Positions 17,227 to 26,651 of a stretch of 64,000 bases of DNA are shown one piece after another. The DNA comes from CAZFER01 sp964517495 (GTDB lineage Bacteria > Hinthialibacterota > Hinthialibacteria > Hinthialibacterales > Hinthialibacteraceae). Where the stretch lies: the NCBI GenBank assembly GCA_964517495.1, contig CAZFER010000017.1, forward strand, positions 1 to 64,000. The letters run 5' to 3'. Position 1 is the stretch's first letter. Each line of letters starts with the position of its first letter. A program made the translations under genes and the position numbers. The notes beneath the pieces were generated by a model. That model made no database searches, had not been told where the DNA came from, and worked only from the letters and a program-made list of their open reading frames with translations.

Positions 17227-17265
17227 GGTGGGTTACGCCGTAAACAACACGGCTTTTAACCCACC
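17227..17265 (-). terminator. Strong hairpin terminator after the GH95 gene
   Basis: GGTGGGTTA plus GCCGT pair with ACGGC plus TAACCCACC around an AAACAA-type loop (17227-17265). On the minus strand the stem is followed by ATGTTTTGTTT, a T-rich tail. It sits about 95 bases after the GH95 stop. Confidence 0.65.
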
Positions 17266-17361
17266 CACCGAACTGCGCATTTTCTTTTTACGAAAATAAT
17301 CCTCCTTAATCAATATGGAACCAATGTGACCGAGTAAGCGATCGATCATTGCGTGATTATG

Positions 17362-19794
17362 TTAGTTGCTGGTTAGCATATATGTCTTGCCCGCTTCGGT
17401 TGGGAAGCGAATGGTGTTCTCATCCATTCGCTCAAATTCAACTTTGCCGTATTTAGGATCAAATGCTAAACGATTTGGGGCATGCAAAACGCATGGGCTT
17501 CCCGCTTCGGATTTGAGTGTTATCTGCATTACCTTGCCATCATTCCAGGTCATATCAATTTCGAAACCACCCCTGGCCTTCAAGCCTTTGAAATTGCCCT
17601 CCGGCCAGACATCGGGTAAAGCGGGGAGCAGGTTGATCATCCCCTCATGGCTTTGCAAAAGCATTTCAGCAATTCCAGCACAGGCGCCAAAGTTCCCATC
17701 GATCTGGAAGGGAGGATGAGCATCAAAGAGGTTCATATACACACCACCCCGGCGGTAGTTGGTTTGATTGGTCCCAACCAACATCAGTAAATTACGCAGC
17801 AAGCGATAAGCACGGTTTCCATCCTGAAACCGTGCCCAAAAATTTATCTTCCATGCCAGGCTCCAACCGGTGCCACCGTCACCGCGGGCCTCGAGGGATT
17901 TTTTTGCGGCTTCAAACAGATCCGGCGTTTTTACCGAGCTGATTTGCCGTCCCGGGTGCAATCCAAAAAGGTGGGATACATGCCGGTGATGGGGATCGGC
18001 TTCCTTAAAGGGCTTACTCCATTCCATTAATCGTCCATCGGGGCCGATTTTACACCCAGCCAAGCGGCTTAACTTTTCTGCCAGTTCTTTGGTAAAATCA
18101 TCTTCGATGCCGAGAATGTTGGACGCTTGCAGGGTGTTGGTGAATAGATCCCATATAACCTGTTGATCCATAGCACAGCCCATGGTTAAATGGGCTCTTT
18201 GGTCGTCTTTTGTAATAAAGGTATTTTCCGGTGAGGTTGAAGGGCCGGAAACTAATTTACCGCTATGGGGTGATTCAGTTAAATAATCCAAAAAGAATAA
18301 CGAAGCCTCCTTAAGGATGGGATAAGCCCTGTCGCGCAGGAACGCTTCATCCCGGGTATAGCGATAGCGTTCCATAAAATGCTGGGTACTCCATGCCGCA
18401 CCCAATGGCCACATGCCATACACCACATTGCCAATCGGAGCGGTCCAATACCAGGCATCGGTGGTGTGATGCGCCACGAACCCCCGGCTATTATAAACCT
18501 CCCGTGCGGTTTTTTGTCCCCGCGGGACTAAATTTTCCACCAGATCAAAGAAGGGCTCATGGCATTCCGACAGATTGCAAACTTCAGCAGGCCAGTAATT
18601 CATCTGAATATTGATATTGATGTGATAATCACAATTCCAGGGCGCATCGATATGATGGTTCCACAAACCCTGCAAATTGGAGGGCATGCACCCAGGCCGG
18701 GAACAACTGATTAACAAATATCGCCCGTACTGGAAAAGCAGCTCAACCAAATCCGGATCTTTTCTTCCTTCTGATACATCGAGCAACCGTTGATCCAAGG
18801 GTTTTTGGATCGCCTTGGTGTCACCCAATTCAAGCGACGCCCTCCGGAAAAGCCGCTGATGTTCATTAATATGATCTTCTCGAATTCGAGCGTAATCTTT
18901 TGCACATACTGCACCCAGCTGCTTTTGGCATGTTTGTGCCGGATTATCCTGGTTATATGTAGTGGCGGCAGTGAGAAAAATGGTGATATGATCCGCATCA
19001 CGTATTACAAGCTTATTTTCGCTTCTATCAATCGATCCACCTTCGTTTTTTACGCGTAAGCGTGTTTCAAATTTCACCCCTTCATGTTCTTCCCCCTGAT
19101 CTGCCTGGCCTTTCATGATCATTGTGTTAGTGCTTGGAGCGGTTGTTTTGAAATGCTCAGGACGATCCAAAGAGAGATTAACATTTAGGCGGTTGGGTTT
19201 ATCGCACGAAAGCCGAATGACAATGGCTTGATCGACCGGCGAGGAAAAAACTTCACGGGTAAAGCTTGCACCACCTTCTTTATAAGACACACGGGCTATC
19301 GCGGTATCCAAATTCAGCTCACGTCGATAGTTTTCAATCTCTTGACCGGTTTGAAAGGTAAGATGTAAATCCCCGAGTGTCTGATAACTGCGGGGAGCGA
19401 TCCGTTGTCCCATAAATTCTTCTTGCATCAGTTTTTCACCTTCGAGATAGTTTCCTTCGAAGATAAGTTGCCGTGCTTTGTCCAATTGCTTATAGGCTCC
19501 CACCCGATTCCGTTCGACAGGACGTCCAGCCCACAAGGTGTCTTCATTCAGTTGGATGCGTTCTTGCCGAACGCCGCCAAACACTATCCCCCCCAGACGT
19601 CCATTGCCAATGGGTAACGCCTCCACCCATTTTTCTGCCGGTTGCCGATACCACATGGTCAATGGTTCATCCGGTGCTGGTGCCTCCCCGATAAATCGCA
19701 AGTTGTCTTCGGCCGTCCCTCCCATATAAGTAAATGAGCAAAAAGCACATACAAGCAAAAGCGTTATTACAACTTTATTCTGAATCGTTTTCAT
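17362..19794 (-). CDS. Exported glycoside hydrolase family 95 (alpha-L-fucosidase type)
   Basis: An 810-aa enzyme with an N-terminal signal peptide (residues 1-28). After it come LTMWYRQPAEKWVEALPIGNGRLGG and QERIQLNEDTLWAG, the GH95 opening signature. The catalytic barrel holds NCDYHININIQMNYWPAEVC near residue 390; the NxN pair there is the base-activating motif of GH95. SGPSTSPENTF follows near 520 and IDGNFGACAGIAEML near 725. Members cleave alpha-1,2-fucosyl or alpha-galactosyl linkages from glycans. The ATG at 19794 follows AAGGAGA. It stands alone, transcribed away from the TPR gene, which suggests scavenging of host or algal fucosylated glycans. Confidence 0.95.
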   Translation of the reverse strand: MKTIQNKVVITLLLVCAFCSFTYMGGTAEDNLRFIGEAPAPDEPLTMWYRQPAEKWVEALPIGNGRLGGIVFGGVRQERIQLNEDTLWAGRPVERNRVGAYKQLDKARQLIFEGNYLEGEKLMQEEFMGQRIAPRSYQTLGDLHLTFQTGQEIENYRRELNLDTAIARVSYKEGGASFTREVFSSPVDQAIVIRLSCDKPNRLNVNLSLDRPEHFKTTAPSTNTMIMKGQADQGEEHEGVKFETRLRVKNEGGSIDRSENKLVIRDADHITIFLTAATTYNQDNPAQTCQKQLGAVCAKDYARIREDHINEHQRLFRRASLELGDTKAIQKPLDQRLLDVSEGRKDPDLVELLFQYGRYLLISCSRPGCMPSNLQGLWNHHIDAPWNCDYHININIQMNYWPAEVCNLSECHEPFFDLVENLVPRGQKTAREVYNSRGFVAHHTTDAWYWTAPIGNVVYGMWPLGAAWSTQHFMERYRYTRDEAFLRDRAYPILKEASLFFLDYLTESPHSGKLVSGPSTSPENTFITKDDQRAHLTMGCAMDQQVIWDLFTNTLQASNILGIEDDFTKELAEKLSRLAGCKIGPDGRLMEWSKPFKEADPHHRHVSHLFGLHPGRQISSVKTPDLFEAAKKSLEARGDGGTGWSLAWKINFWARFQDGNRAYRLLRNLLMLVGTNQTNYRRGGVYMNLFDAHPPFQIDGNFGACAGIAEMLLQSHEGMINLLPALPDVWPEGNFKGLKARGGFEIDMTWNDGKVMQITLKSEAGSPCVLHAPNRLAFDPKYGKVEFERMDENTIRFPTEAGKTYMLTSN

Positions 19795-19989
19795 TTAATA
19801 AATCTCCTTCATTCAGTGACTACGATATTTCGATGATGGTACCATAAAAATAGCAGTTTTGATAAGGATCAAATGGTGGAACAAAGCAGGGAGAATCCCT
19901 TGTTAAACCCACTGTAAATCGATTGAATTGCCGCTAGAATACTTCAGTTATTAGAATTGCAATCTAAGTTGAAATTGAGGAGAAGATGG

Positions 19990-21297
19990 ATGTATTTTAA
20001 TTTAAAGCGAATGAATTTAAAAGTTTGGATTTGCCTATTCACCATTATGGCATTAAGTGTTGAAATAACTTTTTCCATTTCCCCCCAGGAAGTTAACCCT
20101 AAAAACACATTGGAATATTCAATCGAACAGATCAAAAATTTGGAAAAACAGTTCCCCAACGATCCCGCTGCCCTTTTTCTTAAGGGATATGCCTACCATC
20201 GTGGGATGAAATACCAAGAGGCGATCGATGCCTTTCTTAAGGGATTGGAAATTCGGCCAAACCAAGCTGAAGTCATACAAATGGTGGCTTTTATTTATAA
20301 CCAATTGAGCGACTATGAGAAGGCAGCTGAATGGTATAAAAAGGTAATAAAAATAGATCCTTCCGCCAAACGTGCCAATGAAAGACTGGGGCTGGCGCTG
20401 GTCAAATTAAGCAAAACCGAAGAAGCCCTTGAGGCATTTAAAAATGAAACTCGATTCCACCCTTTTGATGCTTCCGCCCATGTCTATCTGGGTGAACAAT
20501 ATCTTGCTATGGGAAATCTTGAAAAAGCCCGTGAGCATGCAAAATTAGCCATGAAATTTGAACCAATCCTCCCTGAACCTTATTACTTGCTATCCAAGGT
20601 CCAACGCGAGGAAGGTGATATGGAAGGCGCCAAAGAAAGTTTAAAAACCTTTAAAGAAAAGAAAAAAGAAGAGGAAAAATACATCGAAGAGAACATAACC
20701 GAGGTGAGTGACCAAAAAAAGGCGAAACAATCCGCCGCTCAAACCCACCTTGAATTGGGGACCTTTTACTTTCAACGTAACAAATTCAGCCAGGCCGAAC
20801 AAGAGTTCAAAAAAGCCCTGTATTTGGATCCCAAAAATGAACTGGCGCGTTATAAACTGGCGACGATTTATCAAAAAAACCGTCAAACCAGTAAAGCCGA
20901 ACCCTACTTCCGGGAATTATACGCCATGGATCCTAATAATCCAGAATATAACCTCGGATTGGGGCTGCTTTTAGCCGTCAAGCAAAATTATAAGGAAGCC
21001 GCTTTTTATCTTGAAAACGCGGTTAAATTGAAACCAGATTACGCCGAGGCAAAAGTCGGTTTAGCTAATATTTACCTCAAAACAGGCCAAAAACCCAAAC
21101 GCTCGCTGGAACTGATGGAAGCCGTCGTGGGGCTGGAAGACAGCGCTGAAAATTATAATATCCTTAGTTGGGCGTATTTCGTCAATGGCATGAGTGAAAA
21201 ATGCCTGAATGCGATGCAAACCGCAATAGATAAGGATCCAACCAATAGCCTTTACCGAAAACGGTATGCCCAGCTAAAGAATAAGTTAAGTCAATAG
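19990..21297 (+). CDS. TPR-repeat protein with signal peptide
   Basis: A 435-aa protein. The ATG at 19990 follows GAGGAG by 7 bases; a TTG eleven codons earlier is less likely. Residues about 10-30 are a signal sequence or anchor. From about 55 to 425 it is built of 34-residue TPR helices, seen in repeats such as AAEWYKKVIKIDPSAKRA, AREHAKLAMKFEPILPEPY and AEQEFKKALYLDPKNELA. A Lys/Glu-rich linker (residues about 220-240) separates two TPR blocks. TPR proteins are scaffolds for protein contacts; the partner is unknown. Confidence 0.88.
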   Translation: MYFNLKRMNLKVWICLFTIMALSVEITFSISPQEVNPKNTLEYSIEQIKNLEKQFPNDPAALFLKGYAYHRGMKYQEAIDAFLKGLEIRPNQAEVIQMVAFIYNQLSDYEKAAEWYKKVIKIDPSAKRANERLGLALVKLSKTEEALEAFKNETRFHPFDASAHVYLGEQYLAMGNLEKAREHAKLAMKFEPILPEPYYLLSKVQREEGDMEGAKESLKTFKEKKKEEEKYIEENITEVSDQKKAKQSAAQTHLELGTFYFQRNKFSQAEQEFKKALYLDPKNELARYKLATIYQKNRQTSKAEPYFRELYAMDPNNPEYNLGLGLLLAVKQNYKEAAFYLENAVKLKPDYAEAKVGLANIYLKTGQKPKRSLELMEAVVGLEDSAENYNILSWAYFVNGMSEKCLNAMQTAIDKDPTNSLYRKRYAQLKNKLSQ

Positions 21298-21527
21298 CAT
21301 CTTTGTTACTATGAAATAAATATTACCACCAATGATTCTTCTGCTTTGTATCCTCTTAATGATTGGGGAATGATTTTTATGGCCGATTCAAACGCTTTTT
21401 CTCTTTCCCTAAAGCGTATAAAACTGCTATCGAAATATTCTGTTTTATCGCCAATGAGGCTGAAAGAGCGCTTAATGAAAATAATTTGAGCGATGATGAA
21501 AGAAAGCGAGCCGAACTTTTACCCTTG

Positions 21528-22676
21528 TCATCTGTGTATTTGCTTGGCTTTCTTTACCCGCAAGGCAATCACAATCCCCAAAAATCCCAGCCCGCTGGTC
21601 ATGCCGGGCCACATGGCGAAGGGATCGGCGGCCAAATGCCACCAGCAGATGCCAATGGCGGCCAAGGCCAGGTACGTGTTGATTTTCGCCAGTTCCGCGA
21701 TTCCCGCACCCGCCAAAATAAAGAAGGCTGGGAATGCATAAAAAGGCAAGCGGAAAAAGTCGACAGCCACCATCATGGGGGCAGCCGCTAAAAGAATATG
21801 AGCGGCTGACAATAATATCAAGCGTGGTTTTAATACCCACAACCCTACCGCCGCTGGTCCCCATAAAAAGGGCAACATTTCCCGGTAGATTTTACTGGAT
21901 AACAGAATGGCAACCCCATGTTGCTCAAACACAGCCCACAAATCCTCATTGGTGGTTTTGGTGGGGGCTCCCATTATTTCCTCCAATATTTTAAAGGAAC
22001 TGAACATCGGCCAGATTTTCCATATTACAAAAACAATGATCGCCGCGGGCAACACCGACACCACGATAGACACGAGAGAACCAAAAATATTCTTTTTCTT
22101 GAACCAGGCAATCAACACAATAGGGGATAATAACAACGAAACCGGCCGATTAAAAACACTGATTACCCAACTCCCCATGGTTACGCCGAAATTACCCGTT
22201 AAAAGGCCAAGAAAAATCGCGGTTAAGGAAAGATAGGCGATGGGATCGTTAAACCAGGTATGGGCGGCAATATAACGGGATGTGGAAGCGAAATAAAACG
22301 CAGGGAGCAAAGCAAACGCCATCCACATTGAGGCTTTCATAAGCCGCATGATCAAAAACAACAACACCCCTGTTCCCCAGTAAGACATAAAGGCGATAAA
22401 CCGGAATCCCTGATCATAATCCAGGGGCAGGTAATGAGCAATTAAGGGGGTTAAAAAACGTCCCCCATAGGGCATGCCATGAAAACGGTAAGGATCCTTG
22501 GCCATTTGAATATAGACTAATACAGGATTTTCGCTGCTAAGAGGGAAGATATTAAAGGCGGCGATGGTCATGATAAGCGAAACAATCCCAGCTGCCAGCA
22601 GTTCATGCAATTTAATGGATTGTAATTGATTTTGCTCAACAACCGGTTTGATGGATGGCTTCAAATTTAGATTCAC
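21528..22676 (-). CDS. Polytopic membrane protein, unknown
   Basis: A 382-aa protein with about ten hydrophobic segments. The GTG at 22676, 7 bases after the upstream stop and 9 after GAGGG, is preferred. An ATG further upstream would overlap the previous gene by 86 bases and add a Ser/Lys-rich tail. A short loop after the first membrane segment reads DPYRFHGMPYGGRFLTPLIAHYLP, a layout like GT-C or mannosyltransferase-type proteins where an acidic or aromatic motif follows TM1. Glycan transfer is only a guess. It is the last gene of the surE-yqaA-GH57 operon. Confidence 0.7.
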   Translation of the reverse strand: MNLNLKPSIKPVVEQNQLQSIKLHELLAAGIVSLIMTIAAFNIFPLSSENPVLVYIQMAKDPYRFHGMPYGGRFLTPLIAHYLPLDYDQGFRFIAFMSYWGTGVLLFLIMRLMKASMWMAFALLPAFYFASTSRYIAAHTWFNDPIAYLSLTAIFLGLLTGNFGVTMGSWVISVFNRPVSLLLSPIVLIAWFKKKNIFGSLVSIVVSVLPAAIIVFVIWKIWPMFSSFKILEEIMGAPTKTTNEDLWAVFEQHGVAILLSSKIYREMLPFLWGPAAVGLWVLKPRLILLSAAHILLAAAPMMVAVDFFRLPFYAFPAFFILAGAGIAELAKINTYLALAAIGICWWHLAADPFAMWPGMTSGLGFLGIVIALRVKKAKQIHR

Positions 22677-22683
22677 AGTTAAC

Positions 22684-23406
22684 TTAACCCTCGATGATAG
22701 CGATTTTATAAATATAGGCTTCCGTTGGTTCGTTGGCTTGGAAACAGAAGAAAAAGATTTCGGATTCATCCCAAGGCATATGGAATTTTTCCACAGGAAA
22801 AAAACTGGGGGTTGTTACAATCCGACGGGTTTTATCGCGCAAGGGGCCTAACATGGTTCCAGGACTGCCAGTTTGCTGCAAAATTTTATGATACACTTCT
22901 TTGTCATCAGGACTGCAGTTATACAAAAGGGTTAAATCTCCCACATATTGTATGACCAACGATACACCTATTTTTCGATTTTTATCCGGTTTGGGAATCA
23001 ATCGGGATGGAACAATAAAACCCACCGGTTCACCGGGCTGAACTTTCATATGTAGAATTTTGATATCCGGCTGATCTTTCACACTGGCTAATGACAATTC
23101 CTGTTCTTTGTATAAATTTCTAATGACAGATTTATTCCCCTGTTCCCATTCCGAATAGATTTTCGCCAGGAGATTTTCTTCCAAAATAGTGGGTTTTTTG
23201 GAATAACCATTCAAGAGGATAAACAGGATTAACAGAAAAATGAGGCCGGTTAAAACATAACCTGCTTTGGCCAGATAAACATCATACAATGAATTGCTAA
23301 GCACGGGTGAGTCTAAAACCGTTACCAGTGGGGAGGGCTGTTTAGGCAAGGCAAGTTGTGCCGCTACTGCTTTTTTTCTCTTTGTTTTCGATTTTTTAGG
23401 CGCCAT
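22684..23406 (-). CDS. Unknown protein with basic N-terminus and one membrane span
   Basis: A 240-aa protein of unrecognised family. It starts with a Lys-rich tail (about residues 3-13), has one strong hydrophobic segment at about 50-68 (VLTGLIFLLILFILL), and then a soluble domain of about 170 residues with beta-rich character (GEPVGFIVPSRL, IGVSLVIQYVGDLTLLYNC). The arrangement is type II, with the C-terminal domain outside the cytoplasm. It sits 32 bases after the GH57 gene and 7 before a polytopic membrane protein, suggesting the two membrane proteins act as a pair. Confidence 0.7.
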   Translation of the reverse strand: MAPKKSKTKRKKAVAAQLALPKQPSPLVTVLDSPVLSNSLYDVYLAKAGYVLTGLIFLLILFILLNGYSKKPTILEENLLAKIYSEWEQGNKSVIRNLYKEQELSLASVKDQPDIKILHMKVQPGEPVGFIVPSRLIPKPDKNRKIGVSLVIQYVGDLTLLYNCSPDDKEVYHKILQQTGSPGTMLGPLRDKTRRIVTTPSFFPVEKFHMPWDESEIFFFCFQANEPTEAYIYKIAIIEG

Positions 23407-23438
23407 AGTTATTATTAAAGACCCAATATTATTAAATA

Positions 23439-25034
23439 TTATCCATAAACTCGATAGTCAATTTCCTGAAAGATGGTGTCTTTTCCTTCCAGTTCACTCA
23501 GATAAGCGTCATCAATTCCATTGGATTTTATTTGTTCATAGAGGGTGTGGAATCGATGAACATGATCACGGGTTCGCCGAACCGCATAAGGAACAGCGGT
23601 GGCGGTGGTCATAATAAAGGCCCAGTCGCTGCTTTGGGCTAGAAGCAGTTCACGGGCAGCCTGATTGAGAGCCCTTTGTTGAATACCCTCTGCGTTAGGA
23701 AAAGCTTGAACCAACTCAACCATGCGGTGCTCACATTCATGGAGGTGGCGGTAAATCCAATCATTACTGCCGTTTAACCACACTTCGTAATAACCCTTAT
23801 CACCCCAGGATGAGGAGGCCGGTTGCACCGACTGCAGCATGGGATGCCGTTCCATATATTCTGTGGGGGTTATCGCCTTGATTTCCTCCTGGTCATGTCC
23901 CATCTTCCGCATGAGATATTCGATAAACATAGGCCCTTCGTACCACCAGTGCCCAAAAAGTTCTGCATCATAGGGGGCTACGATGATGGGGGGGCGATCA
24001 AGAAACTGGCGTAAATAGCGGACTTGATGCTGACGGTTGAACATAAAATTGCCTGCATGTTCCGCGGCCCGGTCACGCGCGATGTCTGGCCGGTAGGGTT
24101 GTTTATCGGCTAAATCAACATTGCCGGTAATGCGATAGTATTTGAAACCAATGTTACGGCGAATTCCATCACGATGCAGATAGGGTTGAATGTAATCATA
24201 AGGGGCGTCATAGCCCAAATCCCGGTAAAATTCACGATATTCTGGGTCGCCAGGGTATCCACTATCACGGCTCCACACCTGTTTTGAAGATTCGGCATCC
24301 CGCCCAAAGGCCGCTACATTAAAGGGAGAAAGTATGGGGGAATAGACCCCATATTTAGGGCGAGGGGTACCATAAAAAATGCCATGAGAATCCAGAAAGA
24401 AATATTTAATCCCCGCCTCTTCCATCCATTCATCCAGACCGATTTCATATCCGCATTCCGCCAGCCATATTCCTTTGGGAGGGCGATTAAAATGTTTTTC
24501 ATAATTTTTCTTGGCGATTTTTATTTGGGCTCGTTTAGCATTTTCAGTCACCATCAATGGTAAAAAACCATGCGTGGCCCCACAGGTTAGGACTTCGAGT
24601 ACACCGGCTTCCTGCAATTGCTTAAAGCCATTCACTAAATTGCGGTTGTACTTGTGGAAAACCGTTAAAGCCCGTTGTATATCATCATGATGTTTTTTGG
24701 CAGCGTCATAAAATTCTCCCGACGCTGATTTTTGCGAGGTGCGGTGAAGCTCTTTCTCGGCTAATTCAGCATGTTTTTCGATGCGCCGCTGGTATCGGTC
24801 TTGCAACAAGGAGTCAGCCAGCATTTCAGCTAATGGAGGGGTTAATGACATGGTGATCCGGAAAAAGGTTCCATCGTTAAGCATGCGTTCGTAAGCATCC
24901 AGCAATGGAATGTATGTCTCGGTCATTGCTTCATATAACCAATCCTCTTCCAAAAACTCTTCATGTTCAGGATGGCGAATAAAGGGTAAGTGGGCATGCA
25001 ACACCATGCACAAATAACCAAAGGGTTCAGACAT
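23439..25034 (-). CDS. GH57 1,4-alpha-glucan branching enzyme
   Basis: A 531-aa enzyme that forms alpha-1,6 branches in glycogen-like glucan, matching the 520-560-aa GH57 branching enzymes. It begins GYLCMVLHAHLPFIRHPE, the usual first motif. The nucleophile region GIWLAECGYEIGLDEW (Glu near residue 190) and the acid/base region APYDAELFGHWWYEGP (Asp near 353) are both present. The C-terminal helical domain follows. It acts in the cytoplasm. No other glycogen gene is nearby, and it shares an operon with a YqaA/DedA protein and SurE, so the glucan context is unclear. Confidence 0.94.
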   Translation of the reverse strand: MSEPFGYLCMVLHAHLPFIRHPEHEEFLEEDWLYEAMTETYIPLLDAYERMLNDGTFFRITMSLTPPLAEMLADSLLQDRYQRRIEKHAELAEKELHRTSQKSASGEFYDAAKKHHDDIQRALTVFHKYNRNLVNGFKQLQEAGVLEVLTCGATHGFLPLMVTENAKRAQIKIAKKNYEKHFNRPPKGIWLAECGYEIGLDEWMEEAGIKYFFLDSHGIFYGTPRPKYGVYSPILSPFNVAAFGRDAESSKQVWSRDSGYPGDPEYREFYRDLGYDAPYDYIQPYLHRDGIRRNIGFKYYRITGNVDLADKQPYRPDIARDRAAEHAGNFMFNRQHQVRYLRQFLDRPPIIVAPYDAELFGHWWYEGPMFIEYLMRKMGHDQEEIKAITPTEYMERHPMLQSVQPASSSWGDKGYYEVWLNGSNDWIYRHLHECEHRMVELVQAFPNAEGIQQRALNQAARELLLAQSSDWAFIMTTATAVPYAVRRTRDHVHRFHTLYEQIKSNGIDDAYLSELEGKDTIFQEIDYRVYG

Positions 25035-25066
25035 ACATCAGGCTCCTTTTTAAATTTACAGCACTA

Positions 25067-25708
25067 TTAATTCTTCTCGGTTGCTTTGGCCGGTTTTAGA
25101 AATCGAATCGATACAAACCCCAATATAACAAGGACGAGCATGACAAGAAGGAATATATCAAAATATTCAACCAAAATCTTTGCCTGATGTCCAAAAAAGA
25201 AAAGCAAGGCGCCAACCAGGTAAAAACGGCCAGCGCGCCCTATCAGGGAAACCAGCATAAACGGCCAAAATCGAATCCGGCAAAGCCCGCCGCCGATGGT
25301 AAACACTTTGTATGGTATTGGAGTAAACGCGGCGACCAGTACCGCCCAAACATCATATTTTTGATAGTACGATTCCACCATTTCAAATTTTTCATACGAG
25401 AAGATTTTTCCCACTAAACGAGTGGACACCAGCCATTCCACCAGAGGGCGGCCACCATAAAATCCGATGGCGTAACCAACAGCTCCACCAAGGACTGATC
25501 CTGTTGTAAGGATTAAAGCCAGGGTTAAAGCCATATCCGGTTTTATAACCCCCATACCAATAAAGGGAATATCCGGAGGTATAGGAAAAAAGGATGATTC
25601 GGCAAACGCGATAATCCATAAAGCCCATAGGGCATGCTGAGTAAACTCATCACCCTGAATCACCAGGGATTTTGTCCAATCTACCAGATCATGTAAGAAT
25701 TGTAACAC
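25067..25708 (-). CDS. YqaA/DedA-family membrane protein
   Basis: A 213-aa SNARE-associated (VTT) family membrane protein with about 5-6 hydrophobic segments. The family motif is visible as AESSFFPIPPDIPFIGMG (about 35-52), GGAVGYAIGFYGGRP (about 75-90) and FTPIPYKVFTIGGGLCRI (about 128-145). DedA/VTT proteins act in phospholipid scrambling and membrane homeostasis; the PIPYKVFTI variant is the YqaA subgroup. It lies 32 bases before the GH57 gene and 61 bases after surE, inside the minus-strand operon. Confidence 0.9.
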   Translation of the reverse strand: MLQFLHDLVDWTKSLVIQGDEFTQHALWALWIIAFAESSFFPIPPDIPFIGMGVIKPDMALTLALILTTGSVLGGAVGYAIGFYGGRPLVEWLVSTRLVGKIFSYEKFEMVESYYQKYDVWAVLVAAFTPIPYKVFTIGGGLCRIRFWPFMLVSLIGRAGRFYLVGALLFFFGHQAKILVEYFDIFLLVMLVLVILGFVSIRFLKPAKATEKN

Positions 25709-25769
25709 CTTTTTTGGGCTCCTTTAGAACTTAACTTTAATATTTTAAAGTGAATAAATATATTTTCAT

Positions 25770-26543
25770 TTATGCATCAAGGCTGATATTCCAGAGGTCC
25801 AGTTCGGGGATAGCATGAAATTGGGTGAAATCATTCCCTAACGGGGTAACAGATATTTTATCCATTTCAAGCGCATGAAAATCCGTCCCTTCCGCTTTAA
25901 CCCATGTTGGTTCATCACCGCCAATCCAGTAATATTCGCGGCCTTGGGGATCATGGCGCTTAATGATGCGGTCATGGTAAATCCTTTGTCCAAGGCGAGT
26001 TATAGACACCCCTTTGATTTGCTCCCAGGGCAAAGAGGGAACATTCACATTAAAAAATGATCCATCCGGCATGTGATGATTAAAAATAGCTTTTGCCAAA
26101 ATAGCGGCAAAACGAGCCCCACTTTCAAAGTGATATTCACCCTCACGAGGGACGTTCATCGATATAGCAAAGGACGGCACTCCACATAAATGCCCTTCGT
26201 GAGCAGCGGCAACGGTACCGGAATAGACCACATCAATCCCCAAGTTAGGACCCCGATTTATTCCAGATACCACCAGATTGGGGGGATCATCGAAAAATCC
26301 CCGTGTACCAAACATTACACAATCTGCGGGGGTTCCATCGATCATATACACCTGTGCCTCCAGCTGTTGGACCCGAATGGGGTGATGCATGGTAAAGGAA
26401 TGCGAAACAGCACTTCGTTCCCGGTCAGGTGCAATAATCCACACGTCACCAATGGTACGCATAGACTCCGCCAGTTTTTTCAATCCGGGAGAATGGATGC
26501 CATCGTCGTTGGTTACCAGAATTCGTGGTTTTTTATCAGTCAT
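25770..26543 (-). CDS. surE: 5'-nucleotidase / survival protein SurE
   Basis: A 257-aa metal-dependent phosphatase that removes phosphate from nucleoside monophosphates and short polyphosphate. It begins PRILVTNDDGIHSPGL with the metal-binding NDDG at residues 12-15; DRERSAVSHSFT near 41 and VSGINRGPNLG near 92 are also conserved. Length fits the family. Upstream lies a CHAD polyphosphate-binding protein gene (108 bases away), which may link both genes to phosphate stress. Confidence 0.95.
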   Translation of the reverse strand: MTDKKPRILVTNDDGIHSPGLKKLAESMRTIGDVWIIAPDRERSAVSHSFTMHHPIRVQQLEAQVYMIDGTPADCVMFGTRGFFDDPPNLVVSGINRGPNLGIDVVYSGTVAAAHEGHLCGVPSFAISMNVPREGEYHFESGARFAAILAKAIFNHHMPDGSFFNVNVPSLPWEQIKGVSITRLGQRIYHDRIIKRHDPQGREYYWIGGDEPTWVKAEGTDFHALEMDKISVTPLGNDFTQFHAIPELDLWNISLDA

Positions 26544-26651
26544 CGTTGTGATTTTAATCTATTAACTTGAAAATAGATGGAATTACACCCATCTTTTGTT
26601 TGATGTTAATTATGAAGCGTGATTGTAAAAAACAAAGGTGTGACTTCTGTC

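Noticed and set aside
21363..21791. A plus-strand frame starting TTG with a gene-like segment NEAERALNENN
   Set aside because: Its 3' half is antisense to the membrane protein gene at 21528-22676 and has no ribosome site. The 5' part could be a small remnant, but nothing supports translation.
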